Assembly: GCF_958431955.1 (NCBI RefSeq) | Contig: NZ_CAUASN010000024.1 | Span: forward strand, 1 to 37,600 | DNA from: an uncultured Adlercreutzia sp. | Lineage (GTDB): Bacteria; Actinomycetota; Coriobacteriia; Coriobacteriales; Eggerthellaceae | Direction of reading: 5' to 3' | Length of the DNA stretch: 37,600 nucleotides | Shown here: positions 31,360 to 37,600 of the stretch, one piece after another | Layout of the letters: the number at the start of each line of letters is the position of its first letter | Position numbering within the stretch: the first letter of the stretch is position 1 | Made by a program: the position numbers and the translations under genes | The notes under the pieces: generated by a model | What the model was told of the DNA's origin: nothing | What the model saw: the letters and a program-made list of their open reading frames with translations, nothing else | Database searches by the model: none

Positions 31360-33912
31360 GTGAAACGGGTAGAACTGCTGGCGCCGGCTGGGAATATGGC
31401 GGCGCTCCATGCGGCAGTGGCCGCGGGGGCCGATGCGGTGTATCTGGGCCTTGAGGCGTTCAACGCACGGCGCGGGGCCGACAACTTCACCATCGAGACG
31501 CTGCGCGAGGCCTGCGATTTCGCCCACCTGCGCGGCGTTTCCGTCTACGTGACCATGAACACCGTCATTCTGCCCGACGAGGTGGCCGACGCTCTGGAGT
31601 GCGTGCGCCAGGCCTACCGCGCCGGCGCCGACGGCTTCATCGTGCAGGATATCGGCCTGGCCGCGGAAATCACCCGCACCCTGCCCGAGGCGTCGCTGCA
31701 CCTGTCCACCCAGATGAACACCCACAACCTGGCCGGCGTGCGCGCCGCCGCCCGGCTCGGCGCCGAGCGCATCACGCTGGCGCGCGAGCTTTCCTTAGGC
31801 GAGGTGGCGCTTTTGTGCGCCGCTGCCGAGGAGGAGGGCATGGAGGTGGAGGTGTTCGCCCACGGGGCGCTTTGCGTGTGCTACTCGGGCCAGTGCTTCA
31901 TGTCCTCCATGATCGGCGGCCGCTCCGCGAACCGCGGCATGTGCGCCCAAGCGTGCCGTCTGCCCTACGAGCTGCGCAACCGCGCGCTGCAGAAGGACCT
32001 CCCCTCGCCGGGCGATCATCTGCTCTCGCCCCAGGACCTCTGCACCGTGGGCCTGGTGCCCCAGATGGTGGAGGCGGGCGTGGCGTCCCTCAAGATAGAG
32101 GGCCGCATGAAGTCGCCCGAGTACGTCTTCGCCGTCACGGCCGTGTACCGCAAGGCCCTCGACGCGGCTCTCGCGGCAGAGGGCGCCGACGCCCCGGCGC
32201 GGGCCGACGCCCCTGTGGACGACGCCGACCGGGCGCGTCTCACCGACGCGTTCTCCCGCGGATTTACCACGGCGTATCTGGAAGGGGAGCGCAGCAACGG
32301 CATCATGAGCTACAAGCGCCCCAACAACCGGGGGCTCTTCCTCGGCCGTGTGGACGAGGTGCGCGACGGCGCCGCCTTCCTCAAGAGCGCCCAGCCCCTC
32401 GCCGAGGGCGATGTGCTGGAGTTCTGGACGCGCAAGGGCAACGGCACCCTCGTGCTCGGTCCCGTGCGCACCGACCGGAAGGGCCGCTACCACCTGCCGC
32501 TCGACGGAAAGACCCGCACGGTGAAGGCCGGCGACCGCGTCTTCCGCGTGCGCAGCGCCGAGGCCTCCTTCGAAGACGACGCCCGCGAGCCCCGCGTGCC
32601 CATCGTGGGCACCGCCACGCTGCACATCGGCGAGCCCTTGAGCATCGAGTTCCGCGTCGCCACGGAAGAGGAAGTGCGCGAGACGCTTCCCGCGGATGGC
32701 GACGACGCGTCCCGCACGGCCCTCGCCGTCGCCCGGCGCCTGGCCGCCCTCTTCCCCGAGGGATCCCCCCGGGGTATCGCGGAGGGCCTGGACGTCGAAG
32801 CGGCCCGCACCCGCGCCGTCTCCTTCGACGATGTGGCCGCCCATATCGACCGTCTCGGCAACACGCCCTACCAGCTCGTGGGCCTCACCGTCGATATGGA
32901 CGATGGCGTGGGCATCGGGTTCTCGCAGCTTCATCAGATACGCGCCGAGGCCCTCGACTGCCTGCAGCTCCTCATTCTCGCGGGAACCGCCGACCGGCCG
33001 CTGCCCCGCGTCACCCCGCTCGATCCTCTGCCCGCGGCTCACCCCTCCGGCTGCCGCATCGCCGTCACGGTGACGAACCCCGCCTGCGCCCGGGTGGCCA
33101 AGCGGGCCGGAGCGCACCTCATCTACGTGCCGGCACTCAACTACCGCCGCGGCGAGGCCGTCATCGCCGGCCAGCTGAACGCCGCCGCCGAGCAGGCGGG
33201 CTACCCCAAGGGCTGCATCCCCATCATGCCCGTGGCCGACCACGAGGCGGTGGGGCGCTCCCGCGAGGCCTCGGTCGGCCTCGACGTGTGGAAGTACGCC
33301 GATGAGGGCAAGCCGCTCATGGCCGAGAGCCTGGCATCCCTCGAGCGCGCCGACGAGGAGGGGGCTGTTCCCAGCGTGGGGCCGCACCTGCCTGTGGTGA
33401 ACGAGCTCTCCCTGCGCACCGTGCGCGCATTCGGCGCCGAGCGCGTGTGGCTCTCGCCCGAGCTCACCCTGCGCCAGATCGAGGCGCTCGCCAAAGACGC
33501 CCCCGTCGAGATCGGCGTGCAGATCATCGGCGCCACCGAGCTCATGGTCACCGAGCACTGCATGCTCATGAGCCAGGGCCCCTGCGACGAGGAGTGCGCC
33601 ACGTGCCCCCGCCGCAAGAGCCCGCACTATCTGCGCGACCGCAAGGGCTTCGAGTTCCCCGTCGTCACCGACGCTATGGGCCGCAGCCACCTGTACAACT
33701 CCGTGGAGCTGGACGTGGTGCCGGCGCTGCCCGACCTCATGGCCGCGGGCGTGTCGGCCTTCATGGTGGACGCCACACTCATGAACGCCGAGGAGACGGC
33801 CCACGCCGTCGGCCGCGCCATCCGCGCCCTGCACGTGGCCCAAAACGACGGCAACGCCATCGCGAAGATGCCCAACACCACCTCCGGCCACCTCTACCGC
33901 GGCGTCTCCTAG
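31360..33912 (+). CDS. U32 family protein with C-terminal extension, RlhA-like (23S rRNA hydroxylation) candidate
   Basis: 850 residues from GTG at 31360, with GAGGAG 7 nt ahead; the protein then opens VELLAPAGNMAALHAAVAAG as U32 proteins do. The signature is EVFAHGALCVCYSGQCFMSS, with GMCAQACRLPYEL behind it. The long part after residue ~300 corresponds to the DUF3656-containing long U32 type. A further Cys group, QGPCDEECATCPRR, lies near the C-terminus. E. coli RlhA (YdcP) hydroxylates C2501 of 23S rRNA and has the same signature-plus-extension plan but is shorter. A shorter U32 protein lies at 16058, so the organism probably has both activities. Confidence 0.87.
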   Translation: MKRVELLAPAGNMAALHAAVAAGADAVYLGLEAFNARRGADNFTIETLREACDFAHLRGVSVYVTMNTVILPDEVADALECVRQAYRAGADGFIVQDIGLAAEITRTLPEASLHLSTQMNTHNLAGVRAAARLGAERITLARELSLGEVALLCAAAEEEGMEVEVFAHGALCVCYSGQCFMSSMIGGRSANRGMCAQACRLPYELRNRALQKDLPSPGDHLLSPQDLCTVGLVPQMVEAGVASLKIEGRMKSPEYVFAVTAVYRKALDAALAAEGADAPARADAPVDDADRARLTDAFSRGFTTAYLEGERSNGIMSYKRPNNRGLFLGRVDEVRDGAAFLKSAQPLAEGDVLEFWTRKGNGTLVLGPVRTDRKGRYHLPLDGKTRTVKAGDRVFRVRSAEASFEDDAREPRVPIVGTATLHIGEPLSIEFRVATEEEVRETLPADGDDASRTALAVARRLAALFPEGSPRGIAEGLDVEAARTRAVSFDDVAAHIDRLGNTPYQLVGLTVDMDDGVGIGFSQLHQIRAEALDCLQLLILAGTADRPLPRVTPLDPLPAAHPSGCRIAVTVTNPACARVAKRAGAHLIYVPALNYRRGEAVIAGQLNAAAEQAGYPKGCIPIMPVADHEAVGRSREASVGLDVWKYADEGKPLMAESLASLERADEEGAVPSVGPHLPVVNELSLRTVRAFGAERVWLSPELTLRQIEALAKDAPVEIGVQIIGATELMVTEHCMLMSQGPCDEECATCPRRKSPHYLRDRKGFEFPVVTDAMGRSHLYNSVELDVVPALPDLMAAGVSAFMVDATLMNAEETAHAVGRAIRALHVAQNDGNAIAKMPNTTSGHLYRGVS

Positions 33913-33920
33913 CCAATCTC

Positions 33921-33963
33921 GGAGATTATGCAGTAGAACATAATGTTTCATTGCATAATCTCC
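33921..33963. terminator. A/T-rich hairpin behind the second U32 gene
   Basis: Perfect 12-base arms GGAGATTATGCA (33921-33932) and TGCATAATCTCC (33952-33963) with a 19-nt loop that holds a competing CATAAT. It starts 8 bp after the stop codon. There is no T run on the plus strand. Confidence 0.45.
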
Positions 33964-33995
33964 CTGTGCTGCCGCCTCATCCATGAGGCTTGTGC

Positions 33996-34031
33996 CTTGC
34001 CTCCCCTCGGCGGGAAGCTTCGCCGGAGGCA
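33996..34031 (+). terminator. Second hairpin ahead of tyrS
   Basis: TTGCCTC and GAGGCAA enclose an inner stem CGGCG/CGCCG with loop GGAAGCTT. There is no T run. Confidence 0.4.
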
Positions 34032-34056
34032 ACGTTGCTGTGCTAGAATTCCCAAC

Positions 34057-34119
34057 ACTTATATAAGTTGACGTGTCGATGACTTAATACGACTCATATG
34101 ACTTATATAAGTCATCGAC
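34057..34119. promoter_or_regulatory. Palindrome cluster upstream of tyrS
   Basis: ACTTATATAAGT is a perfect palindrome and occurs at 34057-34068 and again at 34101-34112, where it extends to the perfect 18-bp palindrome ATGACTTATATAAGTCAT (34098-34115). GTCGATGACTTA (34075-34086) and TAAGTCATCGAC (34108-34119) form a wider dyad, so ATGACTTA half-sites occur repeatedly. The two palindrome centres are 44 bp apart. This is an A/T island in GC-rich DNA, 39-100 bp ahead of tyrS, and a likely binding site for a dimeric regulator. Confidence 0.6.
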
Positions 34120-34157
34120 ATTATCGGTTCACATCTCGATTGGAAAGCGAAGGCACC

Positions 34158-35369
34158 ATGCTTACTCCCGAAGAGCAACTGCACATCATCAAGTCCGGCA
34201 CGGCGCAGATCGTGCCCGAGGCGGCGCTTCTGGAGAAGCTCAAGCGCGGGGTTCCCCTGAACGCCAAGCTCGGCGTGGATCCCACGGCCCCCGACATTCA
34301 CCTGGGACATGCGGTGCCGCTGCGCAAGCTGCGCCAGTTCCAAGATCTGGGCCATCAGGTCACGCTCATCATCGGCGACGGCACGGCGCTCATCGGCGAT
34401 CCTTCCGGCCGCAACTCCACGCGCCCGCAGCTCTCCCGCGAACAGATCAAGGAGAACGCCCAGACCTATGTGGACCAGGCCTTCAAGATCCTCGATCCCG
34501 AGAAGACCACCCTGCGCTACAACTCTGAGTGGATCCTCGATCTGGACATGGAGCACTTGCTGAAGCTCCTCGCCAACTTCACGGTCGCCCGCATCCTCGA
34601 GCGCGACGACTTCCACAACCGCTACACGAACGGCCAGTCCATCAGCCTGCACGAGTTCCTCTACCCGGTCATGCAGGCCTACGACTCGGTGGTCATCAAG
34701 GCCGATGTGGAGCTCGGCGGCACCGACCAGCTGTTCAACCTGCTCGCCGGCCGCGAGCTCATGGAGAAGATGGGCATGGAGCCCCAGGTCTGCCTCACGC
34801 TGCCGCTGCTCGAGGGCACCGACGGCGTGAAGAAGATGTCGAAGAGCTACGGCAACTACATCGGGCTCACCGATGAGGCCTCCGATATGTTCGGGAAGGT
34901 CATGTCCATTCCCGACGAGCTGATGGTAAAGTACTACCGCCTCGCCTCCACCGAGGACGTGGCGGAAATCGACGCCATCGAGGCCGATCTGGCCGCCGAC
35001 AAGCTGCATCCGAACAAGGTGAAGCGCGCCCTGGCCCGCAACATCGTGTGCGCCTATTACGACGAAGCGGCTGCCGAGGCCGCCGAGGCCGACTTCGACC
35101 TCAAGTTCAAAGACCACGGCTTCCCGGCCGACGCTCCCACCTTCGCTCCCGACCTCACGCCCAACGAGGACGGGCTCGTCTACGTGGCGAAGATACTCGT
35201 GGACGCCCAGGTGGCCGCCACCGCCTCCGAGGCACGCCGGCTCATCGACGGCGGCGGCGTGAAGGTGAACGGCGAGGCTTTGCCCCCCAAGTCCTACAAT
35301 GTGGCCCCCGACGTGCTCGCCGGTGCCAAGGTGCAGGTGGGCAAGAAGAAATACGTCCGCTTCGTCTAG
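34158..35369 (+). CDS. tyrS: Tyrosyl-tRNA synthetase
   Basis: 403 residues from the ATG at 34158 (GAAGG ahead); the in-frame ATG at 34098 lies inside the palindrome cluster and has no ribosome site. Class I signatures are HLGH in PDIHLGHAVPL and KMSKS in GVKKMSKSYGNY. The KMSKS form and length resemble the TyrZ-type branch rather than E. coli TyrS. An S4 RNA-binding domain occupies the last ~65 residues (ASEARRLIDGGGVKVNGE). It charges tRNA-Tyr. A textbook terminator follows. Confidence 0.95.
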   Translation: MLTPEEQLHIIKSGTAQIVPEAALLEKLKRGVPLNAKLGVDPTAPDIHLGHAVPLRKLRQFQDLGHQVTLIIGDGTALIGDPSGRNSTRPQLSREQIKENAQTYVDQAFKILDPEKTTLRYNSEWILDLDMEHLLKLLANFTVARILERDDFHNRYTNGQSISLHEFLYPVMQAYDSVVIKADVELGGTDQLFNLLAGRELMEKMGMEPQVCLTLPLLEGTDGVKKMSKSYGNYIGLTDEASDMFGKVMSIPDELMVKYYRLASTEDVAEIDAIEADLAADKLHPNKVKRALARNIVCAYYDEAAAEAAEADFDLKFKDHGFPADAPTFAPDLTPNEDGLVYVAKILVDAQVAATASEARRLIDGGGVKVNGEALPPKSYNVAPDVLAGAKVQVGKKKYVRFV

Positions 35370-35390
35370 GCGGCGAGTATCGTTCCCAGG

Positions 35391-35420
35391 CGCCGCGGGC
35401 AGCAGCCCGCGGCGTTTTTT
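35391..35420 (+). terminator. Terminator after tyrS
   Basis: CGCCGCGGGC-AGCA-GCCCGCGGCG, perfect ten-base arms, followed by six T's. Confidence 0.95.
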
Positions 35421-35439
35421 CGTTTGCTCGGAAATTTCT

Positions 35440-35472
35440 TGCAAGGATCGGCGTCTCTGAATCGTGTTACCC
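35440..35472 (+). promoter_or_regulatory. Predicted ECF-type promoter of the second sigma operon
   Basis: TGCAAG (35440-35445), a 17-bp spacer, and CGTGTTACCC (35463-35472) resemble promoters of ECF factors with TGCAAC / CGTC-type boxes. The -10 part matches 7064-7073 at nine of ten bases. Confidence 0.5.
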
Positions 35473-35509
35473 ATAGAGACGGAAGAGAATCCAAGGAGGA
35501 GTTCGCATC

Positions 35510-35983
35510 ATGAAGACGTCCACCCTCGCTATTGCCATCGCCTGCGCGGCGGCCCTCGCTGTGCCCGCCGTGGCCTTCGCCGCCCTCGCGCCGAGCCCGG
35601 TGCCCGCAGCAGCGCTCGAGCGCGCAGTCTCCGGCGGCTACCACCATACCGACCATCGCTCTGCGGCCGCCGGCCAGGCCGACCCATCGGCTCGGGCCCC
35701 GCGCGCCGACGGGCGCGCAGCCGATCGCGCCGAGTGTCTCGACGCTTGCCCCGGCTACCTCGACGCCGATGGTGATGGGGCATGCGACAACTGTGTAGGC
35801 GCCGGCGCTGAATGCCCTGGCTACCTCGATGCCGACGGCAACGGCGTCTGCGACAACTGCGCTGCCGGGGGCGCCTCCTGCCCGAACTACCGTGGCGCCG
35901 ACGGCATCTGCGATCGCTCCGGCGAGGGCTCTTGCGCCCGCGGTTCCGGTCATGCAGGACGCGGCCACGGCTGCGGTCGCTAG
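35510..35983 (+). CDS. Secreted Cys/Asp-rich protein with calcium-loop-like repeats
   Basis: 157 residues; AAGGAGGAG precedes the ATG. A signal peptide (KTSTLAIAIACAAALAVPAV, cleavage near AFA-AL) is followed by a His/Ala/Arg-rich stretch. Two repeats then follow, CPGYLDADGDGACDNC and CPGYLDADGNGVCDNC, and a third degenerate CPNYRGADGICD. The DxDGxGxCD loop resembles thrombospondin type 3 or EF-hand-like calcium loops, with cysteines that could pair or hold metal. The C-terminus is Gly/His/Arg-rich. It is the first gene of a sigma/anti-sigma operon, so it may be part of the signal or the response. The function is unknown. Confidence 0.82.
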   Translation: MKTSTLAIAIACAAALAVPAVAFAALAPSPVPAAALERAVSGGYHHTDHRSAAAGQADPSARAPRADGRAADRAECLDACPGYLDADGDGACDNCVGAGAECPGYLDADGNGVCDNCAAGGASCPNYRGADGICDRSGEGSCARGSGHAGRGHGCGR

Positions 35984-35995
35984 CGTTGCGCGGCT

Positions 35996-36484
35996 GTGCG
36001 TCCTTCCGATGACATAGAGCAGGCCATGGCGCGTCATGGCGACACCGTCTGGCGTGTCTGCCTCGCGGCCTTGCGACGCGCCGCCGATGCCGAGGACGCC
36101 TTCCAGGACACGTTCATGAAGTACGCCCTGGCTGACGGCACTGCCTTTCGCGATGACGGGCACCGTAAGGCGTGGCTTATTCGCGTGGCCACCAACACCT
36201 GCCGGGATCAGCGGCGCTCGCCTGCGCGGAAGCAGTGCTCTCTAGACGAGGAGGCGCGCGAGCGGGTAGCCTCGAGCGATCCCTACGCTCAGCCCTCCTC
36301 GCCCATCGCCGAGGTGCTCGACGCCATGAGCCAGCTGGATGATCCGCCCCGCACGCCCGTGTACCTCGCCCTGTACGAGGGATACACGGCTCCCGAGATA
36401 GCCGATATGCTGGAAGCGCCCGTGAACACGGTGTACTCGTGGATCGCCCGGGGCAAGAAGACGTTGAAGGAGGCGCTGCGATGA
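35996..36484 (+). CDS. ECF-family RNA polymerase sigma factor
   Basis: 162 residues. A GTG start at 35996 is used because region 2 needs residues before the in-frame ATG at 36026; neither start has a strong ribosome site, and coupling to the gene ending 12 bp upstream is likely. Region 2 is RHGDTVWRVCLAALRR and DAEDAFQDTFMKYA. Region 4 is YLALYEGYTAPEIADMLEAP then TVYSWIARGKKTLKEAL. The stop overlaps the anti-sigma start as ATGA. The regulon is unknown. Confidence 0.88.
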   Translation: MRPSDDIEQAMARHGDTVWRVCLAALRRAADAEDAFQDTFMKYALADGTAFRDDGHRKAWLIRVATNTCRDQRRSPARKQCSLDEEARERVASSDPYAQPSSPIAEVLDAMSQLDDPPRTPVYLALYEGYTAPEIADMLEAPVNTVYSWIARGKKTLKEALR

Positions 36485-37353
36485 TTCCGATGGAGCAGCG
36501 GGTTCGCGAGGCCTACGACGCCCAGCACCTTCCCGAGGCGGTTCGCGCCCGCACGCTTGCCGCCATCGAGGCTGCGAGAAGCGCCGGGAACGCCCACGGG
36601 GCGAGTGGTACCGACGTGTCCCCTGCCTGCGGCTGCCCAGATGGCGGCCAGAGCAGCGAGGTGGCCGCGACCCTCTCACCGCGCTGCCGGAAGCGCCCCT
36701 CGCCCTTGCGGCGCTGGCTCGCCGCGGCCGCATGCCTCGTGCTTGTCTTGGCGGCGCTCGGCGCCTACGGCGTGTACCGAATCCCCTCGGCCTACGTCGA
36801 TATCGACGTGAATCCTGCCATTGAATTGACGGTGAACCCCTTCGGCACGGTAATCGCCGCAGAGGCCCTCAACGACGACGGCCTTCTCGTGCTCGATGGG
36901 GTCTCCCTCCTGCACCGCCCCTACGCGGAGGCCATCGGCGCCCTCGTGGCGAGCGAGGCGTTCGGGGCCTACGCCGACGCCGATGCCTTCGTGGACATCA
37001 ACATCGTGTCGGAAGACAAGGGGTTGGGGAAGCGTCTTGCCGCCCAGAGCGACGAGGCGATGGCGGGTGTGGCCGCCGAGCATGCCTGCCATCATGCCGA
37101 CGAGGCCACCCGGCAGGAGGCTGCCGCCGCGGGCCTCTGCATCGGCCGCTACCGTGCCGCCCAAGAGCTCATGGAGCTCGACCCCTCGTACAGCCTGGAA
37201 GACTGCGCCGCCATGTCGATGCGCGAGCTGCGCGAGCATATCGATGCCTGCCACCGCGAAGGGGGAGAGGCATCCTCGAGCCAGGGGCACGGTGGGGGCC
37301 ATCATGGTCGCGGCACGGGCAGAGCAGCCGCCGGGACGCATCACGAAGAGTGA
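36481..37353 (+). CDS. RsgI-like membrane anti-sigma factor
   Basis: 290 residues; GAAGGAGG precedes the ATG, which overlaps the sigma gene stop. The cytoplasmic part is ~80 residues with a CGCP-type Cys pair. One membrane segment follows (LRRWLAAAACLVLVLAALGA, about residues 78-98). Directly outside lies YVDIDVNPAIELTVNPFGTV followed by ALNDDG, the conserved middle domain of clostridial RsgI anti-sigma proteins. Self-cleavage at an Asn-Pro bond in this domain has been reported for that family; two NP pairs are present here. Clostridial RsgI pairs with SigI, whereas here the partner is an ECF factor. The distal part is helical, ending in a His/Gly-rich tail with no carbohydrate-binding module. 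Confidence 0.82.
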   Translation: MIPMEQRVREAYDAQHLPEAVRARTLAAIEAARSAGNAHGASGTDVSPACGCPDGGQSSEVAATLSPRCRKRPSPLRRWLAAAACLVLVLAALGAYGVYRIPSAYVDIDVNPAIELTVNPFGTVIAAEALNDDGLLVLDGVSLLHRPYAEAIGALVASEAFGAYADADAFVDINIVSEDKGLGKRLAAQSDEAMAGVAAEHACHHADEATRQEAAAAGLCIGRYRAAQELMELDPSYSLEDCAAMSMRELREHIDACHREGGEASSSQGHGGGHHGRGTGRAAAGTHHEE

Positions 37354-37440
37354 GCCTCCAGAAAATGAAAATACCCTCTTGCGCTCTTTCTCGATTACGG
37401 GTATTCTATACAACCCGCGTTTGAGGAAGGCGCGGCAAGC

Positions 37441-37468
37441 GGGCCTTTCACGGGTTCCCGTTTGGCCC
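37441..37468 (+). terminator. Hairpin behind the second sigma operon
   Basis: GGGCC (37441-37445) and GGCCC (37464-37468) enclose ACGGG-TT-CCCGT (37450-37461). A further weak stem, AATACCC with GGGTATT (37370-37376 and 37399-37405), lies closer to the stop codon. No T run follows. Confidence 0.4.
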
Positions 37469-37484
37469 TTCCGAATCCAGCCGA

Positions 37485-37543
37485 AAGAAATTTTCAAATT
37501 TCTGAAAAAAGTTCTTGACTGGTTATTCGGAAAGGCGTAAAGT
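37485..37543 (+). promoter_or_regulatory. Strong promoter with A/T-rich upstream element at window end
   Basis: TTGACT (37515-37520), a 17-bp spacer and TAAAGT (37538-37543), with an A/T tract (37485-37512) directly upstream like the UP element of stable-RNA promoters. No gene begins before the window ends, so a long untranslated leader or an RNA gene should follow. Confidence 0.6.
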
Positions 37544-37600
37544 ACTTCCTTGCGCCGCTCGCGAGAGACGGCGGCGGGGAGAGGCCCCGCGGCACCTTCA

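Noticed and set aside
34085..34096. TAATACGACTCA, twelve bases identical to the phage T7 promoter core
   Set aside because: The match stops before the rest of the T7 promoter, no phage polymerase or cloning context is present, and the bases belong to the palindrome cluster before tyrS.
35750..35900. Dockerin domain in the secreted Cys/Asp-rich protein
   Set aside because: The loops DADGDG and DADGNG resemble dockerin calcium loops, but the flanking helices and paired hydrophobic positions are missing and the repeats are Cys-bounded.

Overview
The window reads as chromosome of a GC-rich, low-redundancy anaerobe of the Eggerthellaceae/Coriobacteriia type (Eggerthella, Gordonibacter and Adlercreutzia are the closest fits I can name; genus not determined). 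The reasons are the GC-rich codon use, exported Tat-lipoprotein flavoenzymes divergently paired with membrane-spanning LuxR-type regulators, a two-subunit fumarate-reductase-like enzyme without a membrane anchor, and frequent GTG starts. I found no tRNA, rRNA, CRISPR array, transposase or integrase gene inside the window.

Layout. 1-13.1 kb is accessory: a large secreted repeat protein cut by the window edge, a LuxR/old-yellow-enzyme-type flavoprotein pair, an ECF sigma/anti-sigma pair, and a second LuxR/flavoprotein block (luxR, frdA-like, frdB-like). This second block is bracketed by two 47-bp copies of the 3' end of the anti-sigma gene. 13.2-19.8 kb is housekeeping: small alarmone synthetase, cysS, a U32 (TrhP-like) protein, a PucR-type regulator, a small unknown protein and a SlyD-like FKBP. 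20.1-28.2 kb is arginine biosynthesis: argC-argJ-argB-argD, a terminator, a promoter with a 390-nt leader, then argG-argH. 28.3-35.4 kb holds a class A penicillin-binding protein, a small lipoprotein, a second and longer U32 protein (RlhA-like) and tyrS. 35.5-37.4 kb is a second ECF sigma operon: a secreted Cys/Asp-rich protein, the sigma factor and an RsgI-like membrane anti-sigma factor. The window ends on a strong promoter with an A/T-rich upstream element, which may open a stable-RNA operon.

How it works together. argCJBD make ornithine from glutamate and argGH turn citrulline into arginine; argF and argR are not here. The argG leader encodes a 45-residue peptide with two runs of four arginine codons, followed by a chain of mutually exclusive RNA pairings. 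This is the layout expected of a ribosome-mediated arginine attenuator and is the most interesting candidate system here. A 16-bp dyad (TTRTGC-N4-GCACAR) recurs before argC, before argG and before the small gene at 18821, and may be an operator for arginine control. The two exported flavoenzyme systems probably reduce small extracellular molecules and are each probably controlled by the adjacent LuxR-type membrane protein. The two ECF operons share a promoter-like -10 sequence.

Limits: everything is read by eye. Domain assignments rest on motifs, promoters and RNA folds are predictions, and no search or folding program was run.
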